Assembly (NCBI GenBank): GCA_024231905.1
Contig: JAAEQC010000164.1
Coordinates: forward strand, 80,193-144,192
Source: a bacterium
Lineage (GTDB): Bacteria > Krumholzibacteriota > Krumholzibacteriia > LZORAL124-64-63
Length of the DNA stretch: 64,000 nt
Direction of reading: 5' to 3'
Position 1 is the first letter of the stretch. Each line of letters begins with the position of its first letter. The notes beneath the pieces are model-generated. The model was not told the origin of the DNA. It made no database searches and worked only from the letters and a program-made list of their open reading frames with translations. Both the position numbers and the translations under genes were made by a program. This document shows positions 27,569 to 36,231 of this stretch, one piece after another.

Positions 27569-28642
27569 ATGAACATCTCCGTCACGAAGAACCCGAATCC
27601 GGCGACCCCGCCGACCGGCAACTTCGGCTTCGGGGCCATCTTCACGCCCCACATGTTCGTCATGGACTACAAGGACGGCGCCTGGCAGGACCCGCGCATC
27701 GTGCCCTACGGTCCGTTCTCCCTGGATCCTGCGGCCAAGGTTCTCCACTACGGCCAGGAGATCTTCGAGGGCATGAAAGCCTACAAGAAGGGCGACGACG
27801 GTTCGGTCCACATGTTCCGTCCGGACCGGAACATCCGCCGCTTCAACATCAGCTGCGGCCGCATGCGCATGCCCGAAGTGGACCCCGACGTGTTCATGAA
27901 GGGCCTGGACCTGCTCATCGACGTGGACCGGGACTGGGTGCCCGAGAGTCCCGACGCCCTGTACATCCGGCCGACCATGATCTCCACCCAGCCCAGCCTG
28001 GGTGTGAAGGCCAGCACCGATTACGTCTTCTACATCATCATCGGCCCGGTCGGCTCCTACTTCGCCGGCGGCATCAACCCCCTGAAGCTGCGGGTGGAGG
28101 AGAAGTACGTGCGATCGGCCCCCGGAGGCACCGGCTTCGCCAAGACCGGCGGCAACTACGCGGCGTCCCTGCTGCCCATCGACCTGGCCCAGGCCGAGGG
28201 CTACGACAACATCATCTGGCTCGACGCGCGGTCCATGAAGTACGTCGAGGAGATGGGCGCCATGAACATCATGTTCGTCTACGAGGACCGGATCATCACC
28301 GCTCCGGCGGGCGATACGATCCTCGACGGCGTGACCCGCGACTCGGTGGGCGTCCTGCTTGGCGACACGGGGCGCACCTGGGTCGAGGAGCATCCGGCCA
28401 TCGCCGAGATCATCGCCGACGCCCATAGCGGCAAGCTCAAGGAAGTCTTCGCCTGCGGCACGGCGGCGGTCGTCACGCCCGTGGGCACGATCCACTTCCA
28501 GGGTGAGGACCACCAGATCGCCGACGGCGGCGAGGGTCCCATCACCAAGGAGATGCGCGAGACCCTGTGCGGCATCCACGCCGGGGACAGCGAGCACCAT
28601 CCCGAGTGGATCCACAAGGTGCCCGAGTCCGGGAACGTCTAG
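27569..28642 (+). CDS. ilvE: Branched-chain amino acid aminotransferase
   Basis: The 357-residue class IV PLP aminotransferase catalyses the last step of valine, leucine and isoleucine synthesis and the first step of their breakdown. Family features are VLHYGQEIFEGMKAYK near residue 50-65, FNISCGRMRMPE, the PLP lysine in FAKTGGNYAASL, and VFACGTAAVVTPVG near residue 295. It is the longer, eukaryote/Gram-positive-like BCAT type II form rather than the about 310-residue E. coli form. AGGAGG lies eight bases before the ATG at 27569; the frame is open upstream to 27416 but without a good site. Confidence 0.95.
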   Translation: MNISVTKNPNPATPPTGNFGFGAIFTPHMFVMDYKDGAWQDPRIVPYGPFSLDPAAKVLHYGQEIFEGMKAYKKGDDGSVHMFRPDRNIRRFNISCGRMRMPEVDPDVFMKGLDLLIDVDRDWVPESPDALYIRPTMISTQPSLGVKASTDYVFYIIIGPVGSYFAGGINPLKLRVEEKYVRSAPGGTGFAKTGGNYAASLLPIDLAQAEGYDNIIWLDARSMKYVEEMGAMNIMFVYEDRIITAPAGDTILDGVTRDSVGVLLGDTGRTWVEEHPAIAEIIADAHSGKLKEVFACGTAAVVTPVGTIHFQGEDHQIADGGEGPITKEMRETLCGIHAGDSEHHPEWIHKVPESGNV

Positions 28643-28665
28643 ACCTCGTCGCGCACGATAAGAAC

Positions 28666-28693
28666 GGGCCCGCCCCCGACTGGGGGCGGGCCC
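28666..28693. terminator. Strong hairpin between convergent ilvE and the sigma-54 activator gene
   Basis: GGGCCCGCCCCC (28666-28677) and GGGGGCGGGCCC (28682-28693) pair perfectly over 12 bp around the loop GACT. Neither side has a long T-run, but the hairpin lies between two converging genes 64 bases apart and probably serves both as a terminator. Confidence 0.75.
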
Positions 28694-28706
28694 ACCGTCT
28701 TGGGGG

Positions 28707-30074
28707 TCAGGTGCGAGACCGGGAGCGCCCGTCCTGCCGCGGCAGCTTCAGGCCTAACCGCCGGATCCGGCGCAGCAGGGTCGTCTTGTGGATGCCGAGG
28801 GCGCGGGCGGTTTCCTGGCGGTTCCAGCCGTGCTGCTCCAGGGCGTCGCGGATGAACTTCCCTTCCAAGTCGGCGAAACTGCGCGGAGCGCCGGTGCCGC
28901 CGCCGCCGCGGCAGACCTCGGGCAGGTGCTCCGCCGCGATGAGCGGGCCGGGGCTGAGGACGAAGCCGTGCTCGACCACGTTCTCCAGTTCCCGGATGTT
29001 GCCCGGATAGTCGTGATCCTCGAGGAGGTCCAGGGCCGCGGGTGTGAAGCCCGTCAGGTGCTTGCCGCGGTTGAGGCACAGGCGTTCGAGGAAGCGCTGG
29101 GCCAGAAGTGGGATGTCGCCGCGGCGCTCGCGCAGGGGCGGCAGTTCCACGTCCAGCACGTTGATCCGGTAGTAGAGGTCGCGCCGGAATCCCCCCTCCT
29201 GCACGAGCTGTTCGAGACCCCGGTTGGTGGCAGCCACGACCCGTACGTCCGCCTCCCGGGGGCGGGTGTCGCCGAGACGCTCGTAGACCCGGTCCTGCAG
29301 GAAGCGCAGGAGCTTCACCTGCATGCCCGGGGACATGTCCCCGATCTCATCCATGAAAACGGTGCCGCCCTCGGCGGCGGCGATTCGTCCGGCCCGGTCG
29401 CGGGAGGCCCCGGTGAAGGCGCCGGCCCGGTAGCCGAAGAGCTCCGACTCCAGGAGAGTCTCGGGCAGGGCGCCGCAGTTGATGGTGATGAAGGGGCGCT
29501 CGCGCCGTGGGCTGAGGTTATGGATGGCGCGGGCCAGGAGGCTCTTGCCCGTGCCGGTCTCCCCCTGCACCAACACCGTGCTCTCACTGTCGGCGATGGT
29601 CGGCAGAACATCCAGGATATGGGTCATGCAAGGGTCGTTGGAGAGGATCCCGGCGAAGGGGCGCCGGTGCTCGACCTCCTGCAGGAGGTCCTTCACCCGG
29701 GTCAGGTCGCGGATGGTGCCGACGCAGCCGAGGAGGCCGTCGACGTCGTCCCGCAAGACCGCGCAGGAGAGAGTCACCGGGACGCGTTCGCCGGCGGCAT
29801 CCACCAGGCTGGCTGGGGTGTTGGTGACCGGTTGCCCGGTCGCCAGCACACGGTCCATGGTGCAATTCTCGGCGCATAGATTGCTGCGGATCACCTGGCG
29901 GCAAGGACGGCCGATCACGTCTTCGCCCGCGTAGCCGAGGGTGCGTTCGGCCGCGGGGTTGAAGGCGATGAGGCGCTTGTGGGCGTCCACGGCGTACACG
30001 CCGTCGGAAGTGCTCTCGAAGAGCAACTCCATAAGGGGGCGCGGCAGGGGGCCGCCGGCGGATCGATCGGACAT
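28707..30074 (-). CDS. Sigma-54-dependent activator with cysteine-bearing PAS domain
   Basis: The 455-residue regulator has a PAS domain (about residues 12-125), a sigma-54 AAA+ domain (about 143-375) and a Fis-type helix-turn-helix (about 415-448; WNRQETARALGIHKTTLLRR). Walker A is GETGTGKS (171-178), the sigma-54 contact loop is GAFTGA (218-223) and Walker B is GGTVFMDEIGDM. The PAS domain has a cysteine group Cys58, Cys67, Cys71 (RPCRQVIRSNLCAENC) that could sense redox state or bind a metal or cluster. There is no receiver domain, so the signal is sensed directly. AAGGAGG precedes the ATG at 30074. It is divergent from an operon with a -24/-12 promoter, its likely target. Confidence 0.93.
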   Translation of the reverse strand: MSDRSAGGPLPRPLMELLFESTSDGVYAVDAHKRLIAFNPAAERTLGYAGEDVIGRPCRQVIRSNLCAENCTMDRVLATGQPVTNTPASLVDAAGERVPVTLSCAVLRDDVDGLLGCVGTIRDLTRVKDLLQEVEHRRPFAGILSNDPCMTHILDVLPTIADSESTVLVQGETGTGKSLLARAIHNLSPRRERPFITINCGALPETLLESELFGYRAGAFTGASRDRAGRIAAAEGGTVFMDEIGDMSPGMQVKLLRFLQDRVYERLGDTRPREADVRVVAATNRGLEQLVQEGGFRRDLYYRINVLDVELPPLRERRGDIPLLAQRFLERLCLNRGKHLTGFTPAALDLLEDHDYPGNIRELENVVEHGFVLSPGPLIAAEHLPEVCRGGGGTGAPRSFADLEGKFIRDALEQHGWNRQETARALGIHKTTLLRRIRRLGLKLPRQDGRSRSRT

Positions 30075-30253
30075 GGTGCTCGCCTCCTTCAGGCCGCGGC
30101 GAAACGGTAGCCTCTCTATAGTAGCGAATGCGCAGCGTTCCTGATTGGACAAATATGCGAAAACGCTACGTTGGCGGGTGGGGGCCATGGGGGCAATCTT
30201 TGTTACTGATTGATATATAACCAGTTGCACCATTATTATCGACTGCCCGCACC

Positions 30254-30269
30254 TGGCTCGCGTCTGGCA
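30254..30269 (+). promoter_or_regulatory. Sigma-54 (-24/-12) promoter of the RsbRD-like operon
   Basis: TGGCTCG at 30254-30260 and TGGCA at 30265-30269 keep the required GG-N10-GC spacing (GG 30255-30256, GC 30267-30268) and match the consensus TGGCACG-N4-TTGCA at most positions. Upstream, GTAGCG (30121-30126) and CGCTAC (30164-30169) form separated inverted half-sites that could be activator-binding sites. The 309-base gap 30075-30383 also contains a leader hairpin. Confidence 0.7.
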
Positions 30270-30315
30270 TACGATAACGTGACGCCCTTCTCCTTCCTCG
30301 GGTGAGAGGGCGCAA

Positions 30316-30365
30316 GGGGCCGCCAGCGGTCGGACCAGATCCCACCCCTGGGTGCCGGCGGCCCC
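30316..30365 (+). promoter_or_regulatory. Hairpin in the 5' leader just before the ribosome site
   Basis: GGGGCCGCC (30316-30324) and GGCGGCCCC (30357-30365) pair perfectly over 9 bp. The 32-base loop contains a smaller CACCC/GGGTG hairpin. The AAGGAG site follows seven bases later. The structure may protect the transcript or control its translation. Confidence 0.5.
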
Positions 30366-30383
30366 GCAACCAAGGAGTCGGTC

Positions 30384-30860
30384 ATGTCTGAGATGCTCTA
30401 CCAGGTCTTTCTCGAACGCGAGAGCGAGCTCGTGAACAACGTCATCCAGCGGCTGAAGAGTTCCACAGCCCGCAGCTACCAGCAGATGGAGTGGGAGAGC
30501 TTGCTGCACAGGGTGGAATCCCTGGTCACCTACTTCATGATGTCCTTCCGCACCAAGCCCGCCCAATTCGTGGACTACATCGCCGAGATCGCCGAGGTGC
30601 GCCAGGCCGCCGACTACCGCCTCAAGGAAATCCTCATGGCCTTGCGCATCCTCGAGGAACTGTCGTGGGAGATCACCGTGGATGGCGTGGCGCTGGACGA
30701 GCAGGTCCGTATGCTTGCGCGGGTGACCGGCACCATTGGGGCGGCCAAGGACCGGCTGGCTGAGATCTGGGTCGACCACATGGAGGCGGAAGCCGAAGTG
30801 GCGCGCAGCCAGGGCACACAACGCGCCGATCGTACGGGAACCACGCCTCAGGAGGTATGA
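30384..30860 (+). CDS. RsbRD N-terminal-domain-like all-helical protein
   Basis: The 158-residue protein is predicted all-alpha. Residues about 5-120 fit the RsbRD_N / globin-like sensor pattern: LVNNVIQRLKSSTARSYQQM, then FVDYIAEIAEVRQAADYRL and KEILMALRILEELSWEI. Such domains sit at the N-terminus of stressosome proteins and histidine kinases and also occur alone. The C-terminal tail is charged. It stands first in the sigma-54 operon, four bases before the oxidoreductase gene. A regulatory or sensing role is likely, but the ligand is unknown. The domain name is from pattern memory. Confidence 0.65.
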   Translation: MSEMLYQVFLERESELVNNVIQRLKSSTARSYQQMEWESLLHRVESLVTYFMMSFRTKPAQFVDYIAEIAEVRQAADYRLKEILMALRILEELSWEITVDGVALDEQVRMLARVTGTIGAAKDRLAEIWVDHMEAEAEVARSQGTQRADRTGTTPQEV

Positions 30861-30863
30861 GAT

Positions 30864-32237
30864 ATGCAGACCACCGATGTACTCGTCGTCGGCAGCAGTG
30901 CCGCAGGTCTGGTGGCGGCCTTGACCGCCAAGTCCACGGACCCGAGCCGCTCCGTGACCGTGGTGCGGCCGGAAGAAAAGACACTCGTACCGTGCGGCAT
31001 CCCCTACACCTTCGGCTCGATCGAGTCCACGGACCGGAACATCCTGCCCTCGGACAAGATGTTCGCCGACGCCGGTGTCGAACTGGTATTCGGAACGGTC
31101 GCTGAGATACAGACCGGACGCCGCTTCTGTCGGCTCGAGAGCGGCGAGGAGATCGGCTGGAAGCGTCTCGTGTTGGCCACGGGCTCGGCACCCTACGTCC
31201 CCTCCTGGCTGCCCGGAACCGACAAGCTCAACGTCTTCACCGTCCCCAAGGACAAGACCTACCTCGACGCCATGAAGCTCGAGCTGCAGGCGGCCGAACG
31301 GGTGGTGGTGATCGGCGCCGGCTTCATCGGGGTCGAGATCTCCGACGAGTTGGCGCAGCAGGGCAAGCAGGTTGTACTCATGGAGAAGCTGCCGCAGATC
31401 CTCGGCGCTGCTTTCGACGCCGACGTGGCGAATCGGGCGGAAGAGATCCTGAAGGAGCGCGGCGTGACCGTGCAGATCGAGGCGGACGTGCGTGAGATCC
31501 GCGGTGGCGACCGGGCTTCCGGCGTGGTGTTGGCCGACGGCACGGTCCTGGACGCCGATGCAGTGGTGCTGGCGGTGGGCTACCGGCCGCGCTCGCGTAT
31601 TGCCGTCGAAGCGGGACTGGTGGTGGACGAGGCGGGGTTCATCGTCGTGGACGAATACCTGCGCACCAGTGCCGAGGGCATCTTCGCCGTGGGCGATTGC
31701 GCCCAGAAGACCGACTTCGCCACCCGCAAGGCCATCCCGGTCATGCTGGCGTCGACGGCCTGTGCCGAGGCGCGCACCGCGGGCATCAACCTCTTCAAGC
31801 TCTCGGCCGTGAAGACCTTCAGCGGCACCATCTCGATCTTCTCCACAGCCCTGGGCGACACCGGATTCGGCGTGGCGGGACTGACCGAGACCCAGGCGCG
31901 CAAGGAAAGCTTCGACATCGTCACGGGTATTTTCGAAGGTATGGACAAGCACCCGGGAGCCCTGGCCCACACCCATCGCCAGTTCATCAAGCTGGTCGTC
32001 GGCCGCGAGTCGGGCGTGATCCTGGGCGGCGAGATCCTGGGCGGACTGAGCACGGGCGAACTGACCAACATGCTCGGGTTCATCATCCAGAACCGCATGG
32101 ACGTCAATGCCGTCCTCACCTCTCAGATCGGCACGCATCCCCTGCTGACAGCCTCGCCCGCCGGCTACCCTCTGCTCAAAGCGGCCGCTGATGCGGCGCA
32201 GCAGATCATGGGCGCGGCGGTGGCCGGGGTCGCCTGA
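30864..32237 (+). CDS. FAD-dependent pyridine nucleotide-disulfide oxidoreductase (CoA-disulfide reductase / NADH oxidase type)
   Basis: The 457-residue flavoenzyme has the FAD Rossmann motif VVGSSAAGLVAA (residues 8-19), the single redox cysteine Cys44 in LVPCGIPYTF, the NAD(P)H-binding motif VVVIGAGFIGVEIS (about 147-160) and the second FAD motif GIFAVGDCAQ (about 271-280). The CGIPY single-cysteine active site defines the CoADR/NOX/NPSR group, which reduces CoA disulfide, persulfides, polysulfide or oxygen. The C-terminal dimer domain is intact. GGAGG precedes the ATG, and the stop overlaps the DUF89 start (TGATG). The substrate cannot be fixed from the sequence. Confidence 0.9.
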   Translation: MQTTDVLVVGSSAAGLVAALTAKSTDPSRSVTVVRPEEKTLVPCGIPYTFGSIESTDRNILPSDKMFADAGVELVFGTVAEIQTGRRFCRLESGEEIGWKRLVLATGSAPYVPSWLPGTDKLNVFTVPKDKTYLDAMKLELQAAERVVVIGAGFIGVEISDELAQQGKQVVLMEKLPQILGAAFDADVANRAEEILKERGVTVQIEADVREIRGGDRASGVVLADGTVLDADAVVLAVGYRPRSRIAVEAGLVVDEAGFIVVDEYLRTSAEGIFAVGDCAQKTDFATRKAIPVMLASTACAEARTAGINLFKLSAVKTFSGTISIFSTALGDTGFGVAGLTETQARKESFDIVTGIFEGMDKHPGALAHTHRQFIKLVVGRESGVILGGEILGGLSTGELTNMLGFIIQNRMDVNAVLTSQIGTHPLLTASPAGYPLLKAAADAAQQIMGAAVAGVA

Positions 32238-33091
32238 TGGACGTGGCCGTCGAGTGCCTGCCCTGCGTTCTGCAGAGTTGCCTGCGCCTGCTGGACGAGG
32301 GCGGCATCGCCGAGGACCGCCGGGAGGACCTGATCCGCCGCGCCCTCCAGGTCCTGGCGGACGCCGACTGGCGCCGGTCTCCGCCTGCCCTGGCCCAAGA
32401 GCTGCACGCCGCCCTGCGCGAAGCCCTCGGCGACACAGATCCCTACCGTCAGATCAAGCTGCGCAGCAACCTGGCCATGCTCGAGCAGGTGCCCGAGCTG
32501 CGCGTCATGCTGGCTGGCGCCGACGATCCGTTCGCGGCGGCGGCCCGCCTGGCGGTGGCCGGCAACGTGATCGATTTCGGCGCTCGCCACCGGTTCGATC
32601 CCGCCGAAGCCATCGAGCGCGTCCTGTCCGTCGAAATGGCCGTGGACGACCTGGATCTCCTGCGCGCAGACCTGGCCGCAGCCCGCTCTGTCCTGTACAT
32701 CGGCGACAACGCGGGGGAGATCGTCCTGGACCGCCTCTTCCTGGACACGGTAGCCCACGAAGGTGTGACCTTCGCCGTGCGAGGCGGTCCGGTGATAAAC
32801 GACGCCACCCTGGAGGACGCCAACCTGGTCGGCCTGCCCACCTGCACCCGGGTCATCACCACCGGCAGTGACGCCCCGGGCGCCATCCCCGAAGGCCGTT
32901 CGGCCGAGTTCCAGCAGGCCCTCGACGAGGCCGACGTGGTCATCGCCAAGGGTCAGGGCAATCTGGAGGGCCTGTGGGAGGAGTCCCGCGACATCCACTT
33001 TCTGCTGACGGTGAAATGCGAACGGGTCGCGCGCCTGGTGGACGCACCGTTGGGCGGATTCATGGCCTGGAAGCGCCGGACTTCGGCGTAG
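32237..33091 (+). CDS. DUF89/ARMT1-like metal-dependent phosphatase
   Basis: The 284-residue protein has the DUF89 features: the N-terminal cysteine motif ECLPCVLQSC (Cys7, Cys10, Cys15), AGNVIDFGA (about residues 112-120), the metal/phosphate site YIGDNAGEIVLDRLF (about 153-167) and AKGQGNLEGL (about 236-245). Family members are damage-control phosphatases that remove phosphate from harmful sugar or cofactor phosphates. It is coupled by a one-base overlap to the flavoenzyme gene, so both are under sigma-54 control. It ends at a long hairpin. Confidence 0.88.
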   Translation: MDVAVECLPCVLQSCLRLLDEGGIAEDRREDLIRRALQVLADADWRRSPPALAQELHAALREALGDTDPYRQIKLRSNLAMLEQVPELRVMLAGADDPFAAAARLAVAGNVIDFGARHRFDPAEAIERVLSVEMAVDDLDLLRADLAAARSVLYIGDNAGEIVLDRLFLDTVAHEGVTFAVRGGPVINDATLEDANLVGLPTCTRVITTGSDAPGAIPEGRSAEFQQALDEADVVIAKGQGNLEGLWEESRDIHFLLTVKCERVARLVDAPLGGFMAWKRRTSA

Positions 33092-33150
33092 GCGGCCGGG
33101 CGCGGATGACCCGGTAGGCGCGACCCTCGCCTACCGCCGCGCCCGGCCGC
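33092..33150 (+). terminator. Long nested hairpin at the end of the sigma-54 operon
   Basis: The outer arms GCGGCCGGGCGCGG (33092-33105) and CCGCGCCCGGCCGC (33137-33150) pair perfectly over 14 bp. Inside, CGGTAGGCG (33112-33120) and CGCCTACCG (33128-33136) pair over 9 bp around a seven-base loop, with a six-base bulge at 33106-33111. No T-run follows. It starts directly after the DUF89 stop codon and most likely ends or stabilises the transcript. Confidence 0.7.
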
Positions 33151-33210
33151 TGGACGCCCCGGCGGCACCGGTGTTAGCTTGCTGAGCAACCCGTAGCCGC
33201 CGGAGGACCC

Positions 33211-34722
33211 ATGACCCGCATCCTGCACTTCCCCTGGTACATCGTCCTGCTCGCCGCCTACCCGGTGGTCCGTTTCTTCGAGGACGGGTTCGAGCACATC
33301 CCGCCCAGCGACGGCGTGCGCATATTCCTGGTCCACCTGGTGCTGAGCCTCATGGCCGTGCGGTTGGCCGGTTGGTTCCTGGGTGGCCTGCGGCGCGGCG
33401 CCCTGGCCGTGTTGCCGTTGCTGGTGGTGGGCTACTTCGGCCGGCTCATGGGTTGGCCGGCGAGTCTGGCGCTGGTCGTGGTGGCGATGGCGCTGGGGTT
33501 CGTGCTGCGCCGGTGGCACGGACGCGTGCCGGCGGTCACCAACATCCTCGGCGTCATGGCGCTCACTCTGGTGGCGGTCTCCTTCGTGACGACCCTGCAG
33601 AAGGCGTCCCGGACGAATCCGCCCACGCCCACGGCTCTCTGCGAGACGCCGCTGATGCCGTCCCGCACGTCGGCAGAGACACCGCCCGACATCTACTACA
33701 TCATGGTAGACGGCATGGGCCAGCCGGACTACTTGGAGACCGGCTACGGCCTGCCCCGCCAGGACATCGCCGGCCCGTTCGAGCGCCTGGGCTTCCGTTT
33801 CGTGGACCGGGCCCGGGCCAACTACAACCAGACCGCCCTGAGCCAGGCGGCGACCCTCAACGCCGCGCCGGTACAGAATCTCCTGTCGATCCCCGACCCC
33901 CACGCCGGGGACCGCAACGTCCTAGGCGATCTCATCGGCGACAGCCGTGTGCGCCGCGCCCTGGAGGCCCGCGGCTACCGCACCGTGGACTTCCCCTCGG
34001 GCTACGCCGTCACCCGCCAGGATCAGGGCGCTGATCACAGGGAACCGTTCTTCGGACCCAACATGCTCGAGTACTACCTGCTCAGGGATGGGGCTCTGCC
34101 CCTGATCGAACGCCTCCTGGGCCGCGGTCCCGCCGACCTGCCCTACGCCCTGCGTCGTGGCCGTATCCAGTACACCCTCGACCACCTGCCCGACGCCCGG
34201 CGCGGCGTGCCCGACGACCGGCCCGTCTTCGTCTACGCCCATCTCATGGCGCCCCACCCGCCCTTCGTGTTCGACGCCGAAGGCGGGGCCCTGCCGTCGC
34301 ACCGCATCTACTCCTACCGGGACGGCAGCCACTGGTACAAATGGCACGAGGGGGAGGACTATCCTGAGCTGTACCGGGGACAGATCCGGTACATCGCGCG
34401 CGAACTGGCCCGCAGCGTGGAGGAAATCATGGCGAACTCACCGCGGCCGCCGGTCATCATCATCCAGGGCGACCACGGACCCGGCGCCCAGACCGCCTGG
34501 GAGAGCGCCCGGCGCACCAACCACACCGAGCGCATGAGCATCTTCAACGCCTGGTACGTGCTCGGCGCGCCCGACGGCGTGCCACGCGCCGATCTGTCGG
34601 CCGTGAACACCTTCCCGGTGCTCTTCAACCTGCTCTTCGACGCGGATCTGAGCGAGTGGCCGGACCGGTTCTGGTTCGCGCGGAACAGCATTCCGCTGAC
34701 GTTTCAGGAGATCGGGGAGTAG
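33211..34722 (+). CDS. Membrane-anchored sulfatase/alkaline-phosphatase-superfamily protein
   Basis: The 503-residue protein has four or five N-terminal transmembrane segments (about 7-24, 35-57, 63-78, 84-98, 110-127), then a periplasmic catalytic domain (about 160-490). The start of the domain is PPDIYYIMVDGMGQPDYLE, with Asp as the first metal ligand. NYNQTALSQAATLNAA follows with a Thr-Ala-Leu nucleophile region, and IIIQGDHGPG gives the Asp-His metal pair. This layout matches LtaS/phosphoethanolamine-transferase-like enzymes of the alkaline phosphatase superfamily. The substrate is unknown. GGAGG precedes the ATG. Confidence 0.82.
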   Translation: MTRILHFPWYIVLLAAYPVVRFFEDGFEHIPPSDGVRIFLVHLVLSLMAVRLAGWFLGGLRRGALAVLPLLVVGYFGRLMGWPASLALVVVAMALGFVLRRWHGRVPAVTNILGVMALTLVAVSFVTTLQKASRTNPPTPTALCETPLMPSRTSAETPPDIYYIMVDGMGQPDYLETGYGLPRQDIAGPFERLGFRFVDRARANYNQTALSQAATLNAAPVQNLLSIPDPHAGDRNVLGDLIGDSRVRRALEARGYRTVDFPSGYAVTRQDQGADHREPFFGPNMLEYYLLRDGALPLIERLLGRGPADLPYALRRGRIQYTLDHLPDARRGVPDDRPVFVYAHLMAPHPPFVFDAEGGALPSHRIYSYRDGSHWYKWHEGEDYPELYRGQIRYIARELARSVEEIMANSPRPPVIIIQGDHGPGAQTAWESARRTNHTERMSIFNAWYVLGAPDGVPRADLSAVNTFPVLFNLLFDADLSEWPDRFWFARNSIPLTFQEIGE

Positions 34723-34748
34723 GGCGGCACGCGGCGACGTATTCCGTT

Positions 34749-36146
34749 TCAGCGCGACCGTTCCAGCTTCACCACCGCCCGCCTCCGGTTCTCCCAATCC
34801 CAGGTGCCCGCCGAACCGGTGAGCCCGTCAGTCCCCAGATGCAGCCGGAAGTCGAGCCGGTCGCTGCCGTCGGGCATGTCCGTCACGAAGGCGAGCAGGC
34901 CGCCGTGGAACCTTGGGTTCACCAGCGGCATGGCCGCGCCCAGGTCCGAGCATTCCAGCGAACCGCACAGGACGCCGTCGTCCTCGTTCAGCAGGAGAGT
35001 CAGAGGAAGTTCATGGAACCCGTCGCCCTGGGGGACCGTGAGTGTGCCGTGCCAGGGTCCGACGACGCCCTCGGCCACCACGGGACGGGGGATGTTCATC
35101 CGTCCGACCATGCGCTTGGCCAGAGCGGGGATGTCGGTGGCGTCGTCGAAGAGCATGCCGAGAATCTGCTCCATGTAGACTTCGTCCGCCGCCAGGGTGA
35201 AGGGGACGAAACGGTCCTTCACGTCGCCGGGTCCGGGTGTGTTCATGTCGAGCATCATGGTCTCGCGGCCTTCCGCGTAATCCTCGGGACCGAAGGCGAA
35301 GCTGCGGATGCCATGGTCCAGGTTAGTATTGAAGTGGGCCGTGCCGCGGGTCACGTCGAAGACCACGGACCAGCGCACGTTGACGCTCATGGCCTGCAGG
35401 GTCTCGAAGCAGAAGGGGACCGGATCGGCGCCGTCGAATTCCTGGAGCCGCTTGACCCCCGTGATGAAGCGCGGGATCTCGCTGAATTCCTGTCGGTAGG
35501 GCAGGTCGCCGCCGAAGCCCTCGTGCTCGGTGAGCCAGCGCATGGCCTCCGGATAGTACGAGTTGCCGCAGACGGGCACGGGCATGGCGGGGCCCGTGAA
35601 GATCTCGGGCCGTCCGTCCGGGAAGTCGATGATGGCGGTGCGGCCGGCGGTGTCGGCCACGAAGTAGTGCCAGCCCCAGCCGTCCAGGGTGACCCGGTGC
35701 AGGTTGTCCAGGACCTCGTCCACCGTGGTGTAGTTGTCGAGCTGGTACTGCATCCACTGCATCTGGAAGAGGGTGGGGACGGTCTCGTCCACGGGGTACT
35801 CCGTGTCGAAACCCATTTCCCAGATGAAGAGGCCCGCCTCGTTGAGGCCGCCGTCGGGCATTTCCTTGCCCAGGGGGCTGAAGGTCACCGAGCCGTACCG
35901 GGAGCGCCAAAACAATTCCGGGCCGGAGTCATCCTCCGGGTCGAAGAGGGCCGCGAAGCTGTAACCGTCCTTCCGGGCGCCGCGGGGGTTGAGGTAGGCG
36001 GCGCCGTCCACGGCCGGCACGCTGCCCTGGTTCAGGCTGTGGACGAAGTAGAGATCGTCTCCGTCCTCGAGCAGGAAGGAGGTGCAGGCGGTGGCGGTGG
36101 CGGCGAAGCAGGTCAGCAGAACGATCACGACGGCTCGGCGCATCAT
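34749..36146 (-). CDS. Secreted Ntn-type linear amide hydrolase (choloylglycine/acyl-transferase-like)
   Basis: The 465-residue protein has a signal peptide (MMRRAVVIVLLTCFAATATA) directly followed by Cys-Thr-Ser-Phe. A cysteine at the mature N-terminus is the Ntn nucleophile of the choloylglycine hydrolase/penicillin V acylase and acid-ceramidase group. Further features are GGLNEAGLFIWEMGF, a DFPDGRPEIF strand and TRGTAHFNTN. Residues about 370-465 form an additional beta-rich domain. Two adjacent ATGs (36146 and 36143) follow AGGAG; the second has the better spacing. It lies in the same direction as the S41 protease gene upstream, 86 bases away. Amide bond hydrolysis in the periplasm is likely; the substrate is unknown. 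Confidence 0.75.
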   Translation of the reverse strand: MMRRAVVIVLLTCFAATATACTSFLLEDGDDLYFVHSLNQGSVPAVDGAAYLNPRGARKDGYSFAALFDPEDDSGPELFWRSRYGSVTFSPLGKEMPDGGLNEAGLFIWEMGFDTEYPVDETVPTLFQMQWMQYQLDNYTTVDEVLDNLHRVTLDGWGWHYFVADTAGRTAIIDFPDGRPEIFTGPAMPVPVCGNSYYPEAMRWLTEHEGFGGDLPYRQEFSEIPRFITGVKRLQEFDGADPVPFCFETLQAMSVNVRWSVVFDVTRGTAHFNTNLDHGIRSFAFGPEDYAEGRETMMLDMNTPGPGDVKDRFVPFTLAADEVYMEQILGMLFDDATDIPALAKRMVGRMNIPRPVVAEGVVGPWHGTLTVPQGDGFHELPLTLLLNEDDGVLCGSLECSDLGAAMPLVNPRFHGGLLAFVTDMPDGSDRLDFRLHLGTDGLTGSAGTWDWENRRRAVVKLERSR

Positions 36147-36231
36147 CGGCTCCTCGGATTCGGTTTCGATCCCCTGGAGCAGACGGCCCGGTGGTGGCGA
36201 AAGTTCCTTTCTCCCTGCGGAATGTCGCCCC

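Noticed and set aside
28707..32138. Extension of the sigma-54 activator to 1143 residues
   Set aside because: The upstream part is antisense to the flavoenzyme and RsbRD-like genes; the ATG at 30074 has AAGGAGG and starts just before the PAS domain.
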